DNA of 33,995 bases from an uncultured Bacteroidales bacterium (GTDB lineage: Bacteria; Bacteroidota; Bacteroidia; Bacteroidales; Paludibacteraceae): the NCBI GenBank assembly GCA_937901025.1, contig CALCGR010000160.1, positions 1 to 33,995 of the forward strand. Reading direction: 5' to 3'. A program made the translations under genes and the position numbers. This document shows positions 15,469 to 23,289 of the stretch, piece after piece. The number at the start of each line of letters is the position of its first letter. Within the stretch, counting starts at the first letter, position 1. The notes under the pieces are model-generated. The model did no database searches, was not told the origin of the DNA, and saw nothing but the letters and a program-made list of their open reading frames with translations.

Positions 15469-16253
15469 TTAATCACAAAGGCTTTACTGTAAATAGTTGT
15501 TGTCTCATCGCTCTGCTCATAGCCTACCGCAATCCCGTAAATGGAATCGCCCGGTTGCAGATTGGGATACCACTCCCGCACATTCTCGTGCTCAGGACCT
15601 TGGGAGATAAATTCGTCAATAAACCCGTATTCCTCGTAGAGAGAGAGCGCGGTACGGAGGTAATAGAGGGGATTATTGTCATATTCTTCCACCAGTTCTT
15701 TTTTGGAAACATAGTCCCATACATACGGGTAGTCGGCCGAAGGTGTCACATATAGTGTGTCCATACGGAAATCGAAGTCGAAGGACATCTCGCGTTCTAT
15801 GTGTTCTTTTGTCATGAACGGGTAGGTTGCGAGAGGGAAAATAGGTTCCATGGTCCTTTTGCTCAACCGCATCACAAAGAAGATACACGGGCTGGACGCA
15901 GTCAGGTCATAAGTGGTGGTGCAATCGAATAACCCCTTATAATATAAGTAGTCATTGTTGTACGGAATGTGCTGTGCATCGAGTACGGCTTTCAAACTAT
16001 CTGTATAGCGCATCATCAAATCTGCCACACCTCTTTCCCCTAATCGTTGATAGGTTGACAAAGGCAAAGCATCTGCTTCGTAGTAAAACTCGTTGGTGAT
16101 AGGTACAACCTCAAACGTGGCGGTGTGCGCTTTAATGACTTTGGGCGTAATCATAAACGTGTTCTCGTCCACTTTTTCCTTGTGGCAGGAAGTGAGGAGT
16201 AGGGGAGTAGAGGAGTAGAGGAGTAGGGTGATTAGCAATATATTCTTTTTCAT
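15465..16253 (-). CDS. Lipoprotein of unknown function
   Basis: I do not recognise a family for this 262-aa protein. It begins with a lipoprotein signal peptide, MKKNILLITLLLYSST then LLLTSC, with lipidated Cys23. The hydrophobic core of that peptide is encoded by an 8-bp tandem repeat. The mature part is rich in Tyr and acidic residues, with no cysteine pattern or catalytic motif I can identify. It lies 2 nt after the lipase-like lipoprotein gene and overlaps prfB by 4 nt, so it is in the same transcription unit. Its two upstream neighbours are also exported, which suggests an envelope role, but that is inference only. Confidence 0.75.
   Translation of the reverse strand: MKKNILLITLLLYSSTPLLLTSCHKEKVDENTFMITPKVIKAHTATFEVVPITNEFYYEADALPLSTYQRLGERGVADLMMRYTDSLKAVLDAQHIPYNNDYLYYKGLFDCTTTYDLTASSPCIFFVMRLSKRTMEPIFPLATYPFMTKEHIEREMSFDFDFRMDTLYVTPSADYPYVWDYVSKKELVEEYDNNPLYYLRTALSLYEEYGFIDEFISQGPEHENVREWYPNLQPGDSIYGIAVGYEQSDETTTIYSKAFVIK
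16194..16225 (-). repeat. GAGGAGTA octamer array encoding a signal peptide core
   Basis: Four 8-bp units lie head to tail (GAGGAGTA, GGGGAGTA, GAGGAGTA, GAGGAGTA on the plus strand; TACTCCTC-type on the coding strand). Because 8 is not divisible by 3, the repeat is read through all three frames with a 24-nt period, giving LLLYSSTPLLL. The same unit occurs at 27194-27217. Confidence 0.9.
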
Positions 16254-16255
16254 AA

Positions 16256-17527
16256 TTAATCTAATTTAGAGGCAACTTTAAAAATAAACTTAATCGCTCC
16301 TTTGGTGTGGGCACCATAGAGTCCGAAATCGTATTCTACATTCACGTTTTCTCCCGCAAAAGTGGCATCGCGGAACCGCTTCTGCACAATCTGCGAATTG
16401 AGGAAAGGTACGGTGTCGTCATCCTCCGAGTGGAACATGTAAACAGGAGCTTGGGGCACAAAATACGTAGGCAGACTATTCGCCTGCAACTCTTGGTAGA
16501 ACCGCATGGTCTCGGGTTTAGACTTGTCGATGGCATCGGCAGTGAGCAGCTCCTTGAGACTCGTGCAGTTGATGAGCGTATTAATCTGCTTCACCGTATA
16601 TTTCTTGGAGTTCAGCCACTCGTCATAGTTGTTGAGCAACTTCTCCTTGAAGAAATAACTCATATCCAAGGGCTTGGACATTCCTACGGACATTCCCTGA
16701 ATGATCATCGGAATGGCACACGGGATACCGGTAACATCCTTCTTGACACTGTAGTCATAGGTACGCGCGATATCGTAAGGTCCTGCGCCTGCGTAGTTCT
16801 TCTTAATCTTAAAATCGGTGTTGAGTTCGTTCTCCAACATGTACTGCACATACATCGTGGTGGCACCTCCCTGCGAGTAACCGCAAAGGATAATACTATC
16901 GGAAGCACATTTGAGTCCGCGCTTTTGAAGCAAGGCCCGAGAGGCAAGTCCCATATCGATGACGTTTAGTGCCGTAGTACGCGCTTGCAGATAAGGGTGA
17001 ATACTATCGCTCGTTACACCATAACCGATATAGTCCGCAATGGCTACGGCATAACCCATCGTGGCAAAGATTCCCTCCGGGTTGAAACTCTCACTCGGAC
17101 TCTCGTGGTTAGCCCCAATAGTATAGTGACTGACGATAATCAGGTTCTTTATCTTCCCGTCCGTCGGGTACATCAGTTTACCCGAGACGGTGATCTTCTT
17201 CCCGTGCACATCGACGCTCTCGTACGTACCCGATACTTGGTGAATCTGACGATACATAGCGGACTCGAAGAGACGCAGGAACATCACCGTCAACGGTACC
17301 GACGTGGCTTTGTTCGGTCCGACCTCTGCCGACTCGTCATTGTACTCCTCTAACGGAGCAAACGGATTGGCTTCCTCAATGTCAATGTCACTCTCCAAAA
17401 TAGGAACGAGTACCTTGCCCTTATTGTCGGTACTGAAATCTATATCGTATTCAATCCCCTTGGGACCGCAAGCCGTCATCGCCATCACGATGGCAAATGA
17501 TACAATGAGAAATGTATTCTTTTTCAT
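16256..17527 (-). CDS. Alpha/beta-hydrolase lipoprotein (secretory lipase-like)
   Basis: This 423-aa protein has a lipoprotein signal peptide ending MTAC, with lipidated Cys20. The body is an alpha/beta hydrolase: the nucleophile elbow CGYSQGG with Ser218, a candidate acid Asp371 in EDDDTVPF and a candidate base His407 in GAHTKG. The segment IADYIGYGVTSDSIHPY before the elbow resembles secretory lipases and related esterases. It probably cleaves an ester or similar bond at the periplasmic or outer face of the membrane; the substrate is unknown. It sits between an outer-membrane-like protein (12-nt spacer) and another lipoprotein (2-nt spacer). Confidence 0.8.
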   Translation of the reverse strand: MKKNTFLIVSFAIVMAMTACGPKGIEYDIDFSTDNKGKVLVPILESDIDIEEANPFAPLEEYNDESAEVGPNKATSVPLTVMFLRLFESAMYRQIHQVSGTYESVDVHGKKITVSGKLMYPTDGKIKNLIIVSHYTIGANHESPSESFNPEGIFATMGYAVAIADYIGYGVTSDSIHPYLQARTTALNVIDMGLASRALLQKRGLKCASDSIILCGYSQGGATTMYVQYMLENELNTDFKIKKNYAGAGPYDIARTYDYSVKKDVTGIPCAIPMIIQGMSVGMSKPLDMSYFFKEKLLNNYDEWLNSKKYTVKQINTLINCTSLKELLTADAIDKSKPETMRFYQELQANSLPTYFVPQAPVYMFHSEDDDTVPFLNSQIVQKRFRDATFAGENVNVEYDFGLYGAHTKGAIKFIFKVASKLD

Positions 17528-17539
17528 AATCGTAACAAA

Positions 17540-18121
17540 TTAAAAACGATAACCGATGGAGGCGGAGAAGAGGCGGGAGGCTAACATGTAAAAATCCGTG
17601 AGACTGCTCATCGCATTCAAGCCGCCGATCTCGACGGTACCGAACCAATGGTCATCACCTACCTGAATACCTAAGGCGGTAATCTCAATCACCGGTGCAC
17701 AAGCGGTCTTCTGTCCGCGGAAATTCAGTTCGCTACCACCGTTGACGAGCAACCCTACACCCAAACCCGAATACAGGTTCAAGTACTTCGACCAGTAATA
17801 CGTAAACCTCACCTGAGGGATAAAACAGAGGTTGTAGAAGTTCGCCTTTCCTTCGGGTTTATGCCACCATACTTGCTCGTAGTCCACCTCGCCTCCTGCA
17901 CTCAGCCAAGGCAGGAACCGATACTGATACGTGGCAAACAAATGACCCGTATAGCGATAATCGCTCGTATAGTGATCCGCATGGTACATCGCCGTTTCAA
18001 ACATCATATCGCCCCAACCGATACGAACCTCGTGGCGGTCAAGACAGATACTATCCCTCGTCATCGCACCCAAACAAGAGACAACGCCAAGGGCAAAAAA
18101 GAGAAGAAATGTCCGTTTCAT
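17540..18121 (-). CDS. Probable outer-membrane beta-barrel protein
   Basis: This 193-aa protein has a signal peptide (MKRTFLLFFALGVVSCLGA). Alternating hydrophobic/polar segments rich in Tyr, Trp and Phe follow, ending in a terminal phenylalanine (SASIGYRF), the usual finish of a beta-barrel. The cysteine in VVSC could suggest a lipobox, but the following residues and the barrel-like body favour ordinary export. Family resemblance is only general (OMP_b-brl type). It is the first gene of the minus-strand unit and has its own promoter at 18145-18176. Function is unknown. Confidence 0.7.
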   Translation of the reverse strand: MKRTFLLFFALGVVSCLGAMTRDSICLDRHEVRIGWGDMMFETAMYHADHYTSDYRYTGHLFATYQYRFLPWLSAGGEVDYEQVWWHKPEGKANFYNLCFIPQVRFTYYWSKYLNLYSGLGVGLLVNGGSELNFRGQKTACAPVIEITALGIQVGDDHWFGTVEIGGLNAMSSLTDFYMLASRLFSASIGYRF

Positions 18122-18144
18122 AGTGATTTTTTCAATTCAGCGTG

Positions 18145-18176
18145 CAAAAATACGAAAAAATTTGCATATATGCAAA
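18145..18176 (-). promoter_or_regulatory. Promoter for the 18121-14004 minus-strand unit
   Basis: On the minus strand TTTG (18176-18173) and TATTTTTG (18152-18145) match the -33 and -7 elements with a 20-bp spacer. Transcription would start near 18138, leaving a leader of about 17 nt before the ATG at 18121. The -33 element is one half of the palindrome at 18161-18176. Confidence 0.75.
18161..18176. promoter_or_regulatory. 16-bp palindrome joining two divergent promoters
   Basis: TTTGCATATATGCAAA is a perfect inverted repeat. Its left half supplies the TTTG -33 element of the plus-strand promoter and its right half that of the minus-strand promoter. This places both RNA polymerases on one symmetric site and also makes it a plausible operator. 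Confidence 0.75.
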
Positions 18177-18192
18177 AAAAAGTGTAATTTTG
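18161..18192 (+). promoter_or_regulatory. Promoter for the DUF349-ftsE-aroK-sufE unit
   Basis: TTTG (18161-18164) and TAATTTTG (18185-18192) match the Bacteroidota -33 and -7 elements with a 20-bp spacer. The start point would be near 18199, with a leader of about 28 nt before ATG 18227. Confidence 0.78.
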
Positions 18193-18226
18193 CAGCGATT
18201 TTATCATTGACCGCAAGGTAACACGT

Positions 18227-19636
18227 ATGGAAAACGAAGAATTAACACTCGTTGACGAGTTGAAGACTCTGGTGGATGGGTTGGCAGAGATGTCTGCCGA
18301 TGCTATCTTAGAAGCAAAGGAACAGGTAGAGCAACTGAAGAATCAGTTCTACCGAGTAAACAATTTTACGGAGGAAGCGGAGAAACAGTTCCGCGAACTC
18401 ATTCAGGTGTATAAGACCAAACGCGCGGAGGTGACGAAGGCCACCGAGGAGCAGATGGCGCAAAACCTCCTTCGTAAAGAGAACATCCTGGAGCAGATGA
18501 AGGTGATGGCGCAAGCCGAGACCGCCGATGTGATGGCGAATCTCAAGAAGATGCGCGAACTGCAAGCCGAATGGAAAACGATTGGTGCCGTCCCTCAACC
18601 CAAAGTGCAAACCTTGTGGAAAGAATACCAACTATACCAAGAGCAGTTCTATGACCTGGTGAAGATCAATGTGGAGCTGCGCGACCTCGACTTTAAGAAG
18701 AACCTCGAACTCAAGACCGTTCTTTGCGAAGCCGCCGAACGACTGAAGGATAACCCGAATATCGTGGAAGCCAACCGCGCCCTGCAGCAACTGCACGATC
18801 AATGGGTGGAGATTGGTCCTGTTGCCCGCGAACTGCGCGAAGACATCTGGAACCGCTTCAAGGAGGCCTCCACGGTGATCAATAAGAAACACCAAGCGTA
18901 CTTTGACGAACTGCACGCCAAGGAAGGGGCAAACCTCGAGGCTAAGAAAGCACTCATCGATCAACTCAAAGCCATCGACTTTGCAAATATCTCTTCCAAC
19001 AAGGGCTGGGACGAGGCTTCGAAACAGGTGGAGGCGATTCAAGCCGAATGGCGCACCATCGGTTTTGCTCCGAAAAAACAGAACCAAGCCGTCTACGAGG
19101 AGTATCGCCAAGCTTGCGACGCGTTCTTTAAAGCCAAGACCGCTTTCTATAAACAACTGCGCGACGAGTTCAGCGAGAATATGAAACGCAAGAAAGAACT
19201 CATCGCCAAGGCGCAGGAACTGCAATCCAGTACCGAGTGGAAGGCTACCTCCGAGGCCCTCATCGCCCTGCAAAAAGAGTGGAAGACAATCGGTCCCGTT
19301 GCCCGCAAATATAGCGACGAACTATGGAAACAGTTCACCGACATCTGCGACGGTTTCTTCAATGCCCGCCGCGAGCAAGAGAAAGAGCAACGCGCCAAAA
19401 ACCAAGAGCTCAGAACCAAGAACGCCATCCAATCCGGTGACCGTAATAAACTCGTGCGTATGTACGAGAACCTCACCCAAGAGATTAAGACGGCGGAGAA
19501 TAATATCCTCTTCTTCAGCGGCAAGTCGAAAAGTGCCAATCAACTGGTAGACAGCATGCAAAAGAAGATTGACCAACTCAAGAAAGAACTCGCTGAGTTA
19601 GAGGCTAAGATCCTTGCTATCGATGAAGCTGATTGA
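18227..19636 (+). CDS. DUF349 repeat protein
   Basis: This 469-aa, highly helical and charged protein has four DUF349 units, each marked by a W-x-x-I-G signature: W116 (EWKTIGAV), W193 (QWVEIGPV), W275 (EWRTIGFA) and W352 (EWKTIGPV), spaced 77-82 residues apart. The N-terminal 100 residues and the C-terminal 80 (from about 385) look like coiled coils. There is no signal peptide, so it is cytoplasmic. The domain has no settled biochemical function. It is widespread in Bacteroidota as a single large protein of this type. The last 14 nt overlap ftsE, the next gene. Confidence 0.85.
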   Translation: MENEELTLVDELKTLVDGLAEMSADAILEAKEQVEQLKNQFYRVNNFTEEAEKQFRELIQVYKTKRAEVTKATEEQMAQNLLRKENILEQMKVMAQAETADVMANLKKMRELQAEWKTIGAVPQPKVQTLWKEYQLYQEQFYDLVKINVELRDLDFKKNLELKTVLCEAAERLKDNPNIVEANRALQQLHDQWVEIGPVARELREDIWNRFKEASTVINKKHQAYFDELHAKEGANLEAKKALIDQLKAIDFANISSNKGWDEASKQVEAIQAEWRTIGFAPKKQNQAVYEEYRQACDAFFKAKTAFYKQLRDEFSENMKRKKELIAKAQELQSSTEWKATSEALIALQKEWKTIGPVARKYSDELWKQFTDICDGFFNARREQEKEQRAKNQELRTKNAIQSGDRNKLVRMYENLTQEIKTAENNILFFSGKSKSANQLVDSMQKKIDQLKKELAELEAKILAIDEAD

Positions 19637-20282
19637 TTACCAAAACGTTGAACTGGACCAGGCCGAACAAGTGGTCTTACGCAAAGTGAACGTAACGATT
19701 GACTCCGGCGAATGGGTGTATCTATGGGGTAGAGTAGGGTCCGGTAAATCGACTTTCCTCAAATCCCTTTATGGGGCTATACCTATTGCGGACGGACAAG
19801 CGGCCGTACTCGACTATGACCTTACGCGTCTGCGCCGTCGCGACTTACCCTACCTGCGGCGCAGGATGGGTATCATCTTCCAGGACTATCAACTCATTCA
19901 CGACCGCTCGGTAGAGGAGAATCTGCTCTTCGTACTGCGCGCTACGGGGTGGAAGAATAAACAACTCATGCACGAGCACGTTCAGGAAGTCTTACGGCAA
20001 GTCAATATGGAGACCAAGGGCTATAAGATGCCCCACCAACTCTCCGGCGGGGAACAACAACGCGTAGCGATTGCCCGTGCACTGCTGAACTCCCCCGAAC
20101 TCATCCTCGCTGACGAGCCTACCGGAAACCTCGACGCCGATACCGGAAAAGAGATTATGGACCTGCTGCATAGTATCAGCCGGGCCGGGATAGCGGTGAT
20201 CATCTCTACCCACAACCCCGCTTGGCTAACGACCTATCCGGGGCGTAAACTAACCTTCGAGAACGGCACAATCACGGAATGA
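19623..20282 (+). CDS. ftsE: Cell division ATP-binding protein FtsE
   Basis: This ABC ATPase pairs with the membrane protein FtsX to couple division-site assembly to peptidoglycan hydrolase control. The 219-aa protein, from ATG 19623, has Walker A GRVGSGKST (36-44), the Q-loop at Gln87 in FQDYQLIHDRSVEENL, the signature LSGGEQQR (140-147), Walker B ILADEP with Glu165 and the H-loop His197. The FQDYQLIHDR segment favours FtsE over the related LolD/MacB ATPases. A TTG at 19614 is in frame but adds only three residues. ftsX is not adjacent in this window. It overlaps DUF349 by 14 nt and the next small gene by 4 nt (ATGA). Confidence 0.88.
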   Translation: MKLIDYQNVELDQAEQVVLRKVNVTIDSGEWVYLWGRVGSGKSTFLKSLYGAIPIADGQAAVLDYDLTRLRRRDLPYLRRRMGIIFQDYQLIHDRSVEENLLFVLRATGWKNKQLMHEHVQEVLRQVNMETKGYKMPHQLSGGEQQRVAIARALLNSPELILADEPTGNLDADTGKEIMDLLHSISRAGIAVIISTHNPAWLTTYPGRKLTFENGTITE

Positions 20283-20596
20283 TGAAGGACCTGATTATCG
20301 AAATGATGATGGTGGCCTCGGCCTTAAACGGACAACCGGTAGCCGAGGTGGAGACCGATACCTATAGCCGCATCCGCATAGCGGATAATTGTTATGTGGA
20401 GGTGGTGAGTTATCCCGACTCTTTCCTTGTGGTGCAGACCGCTTGCGTGCCTATCTGTAACTCGCGCGTACGCGTATATAATAAGGAGTGGCAAATGATT
20501 CGCGAGGTGGAACCAACCATCGTCAGTTCCCTCCCCTTCGCTTATTTCGAAAACGATACCCTGGTTTGGAAAGATAATGAGGTGATCGAACCATGA
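20279..20596 (+). CDS. Small protein of unknown function (possible DUF3256 relative)
   Basis: This 105-aa protein has two possible starts (20279 and 20282), the first overlapping the ftsE stop. There is no clear signal peptide. The middle contains VVQTACVPICNSRVRVYN followed by KEWQMI. This cysteine-containing segment followed by an aromatic-rich strand reminds me of the C-terminal half of DUF3256 proteins, a Bacteroidales family of about 200 aa; if so, this would be a half-length form. That link is from memory and weak. It is held between ftsE and aroK with 4-nt overlaps at both ends, which supports it being a real gene. Confidence 0.65.
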   Translation: MMKDLIIEMMMVASALNGQPVAEVETDTYSRIRIADNCYVEVVSYPDSFLVVQTACVPICNSRVRVYNKEWQMIREVEPTIVSSLPFAYFENDTLVWKDNEVIEP

Positions 20597-21138
20597 AACT
20601 GCCCGTTTATCTCATTGGTTATATGGCGGCCGGTAAGACGACCGTGGGCCGACTCGTGGCCGAACAATTAGGTTGGCGTTTTGCGGACCTGGACGAGGCT
20701 TTTGCCGTCATTCATCAAGCCACCCCGGCGGAATATATCCGAGCCTACGGGATAGAGGCATTCCGCAAAAAAGAGAAAAATGTGATTGAGGACCTGGCCG
20801 AACTCGACCTCGAGAAAGTCATTTATGCTACCGGCGGCGGATACCCTTGCTGGGAAGATAATATGGAGTGCCTGCACGAACTGGGTACCAGTATCTATCT
20901 GCGCTGGCCGGCGGAGGACCTGGCGGCACGACTGATGCTCACCGACCTAAGCGAGCGACCCGTACTGAAGGGAAAAAACAAAGACGAACTGCTTGCCTGT
21001 ATCCGTCCGCAGTTAGCGGCGCGGACACCCTACTACGAGCAAGCCGATTATATTATTCAAGCACCTGCCCTCTCTGAGGAGGCAGACCAAATCATGGCTG
21101 ATGAGATATGTCAATTAATCAAATCCAAGATGAGATAA
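20593..21138 (+). CDS. aroK: Shikimate kinase
   Basis: This enzyme phosphorylates shikimate at the 3-hydroxyl with ATP, the fifth step of the chorismate pathway. The 181-aa protein has Walker A GYMAAGKTT (9-17), the substrate residues Asp34 and Arg58, the GGG motif at 81-83, the lid segment SERPVL and the later Arg in ARTPYY. The positions of D34, R58 and GGG match the classical E. coli numbering closely. Its ATG overlaps the preceding stop by 4 nt, and its last 31 nt overlap sufE. Confidence 0.95.
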   Translation: MKLPVYLIGYMAAGKTTVGRLVAEQLGWRFADLDEAFAVIHQATPAEYIRAYGIEAFRKKEKNVIEDLAELDLEKVIYATGGGYPCWEDNMECLHELGTSIYLRWPAEDLAARLMLTDLSERPVLKGKNKDELLACIRPQLAARTPYYEQADYIIQAPALSEEADQIMADEICQLIKSKMR

Positions 21139-21524
21139 TCGAAGAGTTCTCCGGTTTTGAGGACTGGATGGACCGCTATTCCTTGCTCATCGAGTACGGT
21201 AACGAACTCGAACCGATGAACGAGGCGGATAAGAACGATACGAACCTGATTGACGGCTGCCAATCAAAAGTATGGATCACCGCTGAAGTCGTTGACGGCA
21301 AGGTCATCTACCACGGCGACTCCGACGCCATCCTGGTCAAGGGTATCGTAGCCCTCCTGCTGCGCGTGTTCAGCAACCATACCGCACAAGAGATAGTGGA
21401 CGCTAACCTCTACGTCTTGGACGAGATACAACTCAAGGAACATCTATCCCCCACCCGTAGCAACGGATTGGTGGCGATGCTTCAGCAGATGCGACTGTTT
21501 GCCCTCACTTTTGCTCAACGATAA
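21108..21524 (+). CDS. sufE: SufE-family sulfur acceptor
   Basis: This protein takes persulfide sulfur from the cysteine desulfurase SufS and passes it to the SufBCD scaffold for Fe-S cluster assembly. The 138-aa length is standard. The single key residue is Cys51 in DGCQSKVW, exactly the family's active-site loop. The start at ATG 21108 lies inside the end of aroK (31-nt overlap). The 3' end overlaps the convergent ispF gene by 20 nt, so the two messages are complementary at their tails and no terminator hairpin separates them. SufS/SufBCD are not in this window. Confidence 0.92.
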   Translation: MSINQIQDEIIEEFSGFEDWMDRYSLLIEYGNELEPMNEADKNDTNLIDGCQSKVWITAEVVDGKVIYHGDSDAILVKGIVALLLRVFSNHTAQEIVDANLYVLDEIQLKEHLSPTRSNGLVAMLQQMRLFALTFAQR

Positions 21525-21984
21525 GCACTACCGCTTGTGCGGCAATGCCTTCCTTACGACCCACGAACCCTAAGTGCTCGGTAGTGGTGGCTTTGATGCT
21601 GACCCTGTCGGCCTCTACCCCCATCACCTCGCTTAAACATTGCTGCATCTGAGGGATGACCGCACTGAGTTTAGGGGCTTGCGCACAGATCGTGCAGTCG
21701 CAGTTGCCCAGTTCGTAACCCTTGGCGCGAATCATCTCCATCACCTTGCTTAGCAAAATCTTGGAGTCGATATTCGTGTACTCATTTCCCTCCGTGTCGG
21801 GGAAATGATACCCTATGTCGCGCAGGTTGGCGGCTCCTAAGAGGGCATCGCAAAGGGCGTGAATCAGCACATCCGCATCGGAATGACCTTGCAGTCCTTG
21901 TTCATAGTCCACCCGTATGCCACCGAGCCATAGTTCGCGGCCCGGGGCAAAAGGGTGTACATCATATCCAAAACCGATTCTCAT
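21505..21984 (-). CDS. ispF: 2-C-methyl-D-erythritol 2,4-cyclodiphosphate synthase
   Basis: This enzyme cyclises CDP-ME-2-phosphate in the non-mevalonate isoprenoid pathway. The 159-aa protein has zinc ligands Asp8, His10 and His42, the HSDAD segment (34-38) and the KATTTEHLGFVGRKEG block near the C-terminus. All match the family. The start at 21984 overlaps the porV stop by one base (TAATG), so translation is probably coupled to porV. The 3' end overlaps sufE tail to tail by 20 nt. Confidence 0.96.
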   Translation of the reverse strand: MRIGFGYDVHPFAPGRELWLGGIRVDYEQGLQGHSDADVLIHALCDALLGAANLRDIGYHFPDTEGNEYTNIDSKILLSKVMEMIRAKGYELGNCDCTICAQAPKLSAVIPQMQQCLSEVMGVEADRVSIKATTTEHLGFVGRKEGIAAQAVVLIVEQK

Positions 21985-23213
21985 TACTTTTTGTTATTGA
22001 CTAAGTCCTTGATACCCGCTAAGTCAAAGCCTAACGTGAAGCGCAGGGTGTTATTGAGCGGATTGAAACCCGAGGTAGCGGCGATGGTGTACGATACATC
22101 AAAGTTCACGATGCTCAGGTGGAAACCCGCACCGAAGTCCACCAATCGGCGGTTACCCTTATTGATGTCTTCATAGCTGAAACCGACGCGAGCAAAGAAC
22201 TGACGGTTGTAGGTGTATTCGATACCGGCACCCCACAACACCTCTTGGAACTCCTCCTTTGCATTATATCCTTTGGCTGCCGGAGCATCGCAAAGAGATT
22301 GGAAGAATCCCTTGACGGGACTTAAGTTACTGAACTCGGTCTCGTTCAAAGTCCACGTCTCCTCGTTGTTCGGGTCAAAGTGCTCGCTCAAGTTAGAACG
22401 ATACTTCGTGGGCACCATCAGCTTCGTGGCCTCTACACTGAAGGTGATGGCGTTGTACTTATCGATGGGCAACTCGTAACTGGCACCCAAACGGAAGTTC
22501 GTCGGGATAAAATTACGGTGTACCTTATCCCACGTCATCTTACCACCCATGTTCTGGAGCGTAAAACCGAGATTGAAATAGGAGGTTCCCATCGGTAACT
22601 CAATCGGTTGTTTGTAGTACAAGCCTAAGTCTGCGGCCATCGTCCAAGCAGGATACATCTCTTGTGCCGAACCCGTGGTAGACTGGTTCTTACCGTTATT
22701 CAAGTCCGAATACATAAATCTCAAGGCTACGGACATACTCACATACTCGTGTAACTTACGATAGTAGGATACATCCAGTGCCCACTCATTCGGACGACAA
22801 GTCATGTCGTACTCTCCCTCTGCGGCAGCAGATGAACGCATAAACACTTCACCATAACTGAAATACGTGAACGAAGCACCGATACCTTGTACATCGTCCC
22901 ACTTGTAGTAACCCGACAGATATGCCAGGTCGATGTCGTTGACCAAACTACGCAACCAGGGCGTGTAGTTAGCGGTTAGACCCCCGTGGCTCTCCATGTA
23001 CGCGTACTTGGCGGGGTTCCAACGTTGGGAATTGAGGTCGGGAGCGGTCGAGGCACCGATCTCACCTAAACCTGCGGCACGCGCATCGGGCGTGATGTTG
23101 AGGGCAGGCATCGCCGTGATCACCGGATTGGGAAAGTCGGTTACATTAGCCGCTGTCAGAGCTGCTGTGGACATAGCCAAAATCGCAGCCATTGATAAAA
23201 GAATCTTTTTCAT
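21984..23213 (-). CDS. porV: Type IX secretion outer-membrane protein PorV (LptO)
   Basis: PorV is a FadL-like outer-membrane beta-barrel that binds cargo C-terminal domains after export and delivers them to the sortase PorU. The 409-aa protein has a signal peptide of about 22 residues (MKKILLSMAAILAMSTAALT). It then has the PorV N-terminal signature NVTDFPNPVITAMPALNITP followed by PDARAAGLGEIGAST, and repeated aromatic-rich strands to the C-terminus (NTLRFTLGFDLAG). It lies 76 nt downstream of porU on the same strand, the arrangement known for this pair. No TTTG/TAnnTTTG promoter is visible in the gap, so it probably belongs to the upstream unit. Confidence 0.93.
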   Translation of the reverse strand: MKKILLSMAAILAMSTAALTAANVTDFPNPVITAMPALNITPDARAAGLGEIGASTAPDLNSQRWNPAKYAYMESHGGLTANYTPWLRSLVNDIDLAYLSGYYKWDDVQGIGASFTYFSYGEVFMRSSAAAEGEYDMTCRPNEWALDVSYYRKLHEYVSMSVALRFMYSDLNNGKNQSTTGSAQEMYPAWTMAADLGLYYKQPIELPMGTSYFNLGFTLQNMGGKMTWDKVHRNFIPTNFRLGASYELPIDKYNAITFSVEATKLMVPTKYRSNLSEHFDPNNEETWTLNETEFSNLSPVKGFFQSLCDAPAAKGYNAKEEFQEVLWGAGIEYTYNRQFFARVGFSYEDINKGNRRLVDFGAGFHLSIVNFDVSYTIAATSGFNPLNNTLRFTLGFDLAGIKDLVNNKK

Positions 23214-23289
23214 AAATCGTTTTTGTTAATATTAATTAGTTTGACTTAAAATAATTTTCTTAAAATTGTTTCATAGGCTATCTATTGTT

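Noticed and set aside
18122..18226. tRNA or small RNA gene in the divergent gap
   Set aside because: The 105-nt gap is fully accounted for by two promoters and short leaders; no cloverleaf or stable fold is visible.
23214..23289. Separate promoter for porV
   Set aside because: The 76-nt AT-rich gap has no TAnnTTTG element on the minus strand, so I do not call one.
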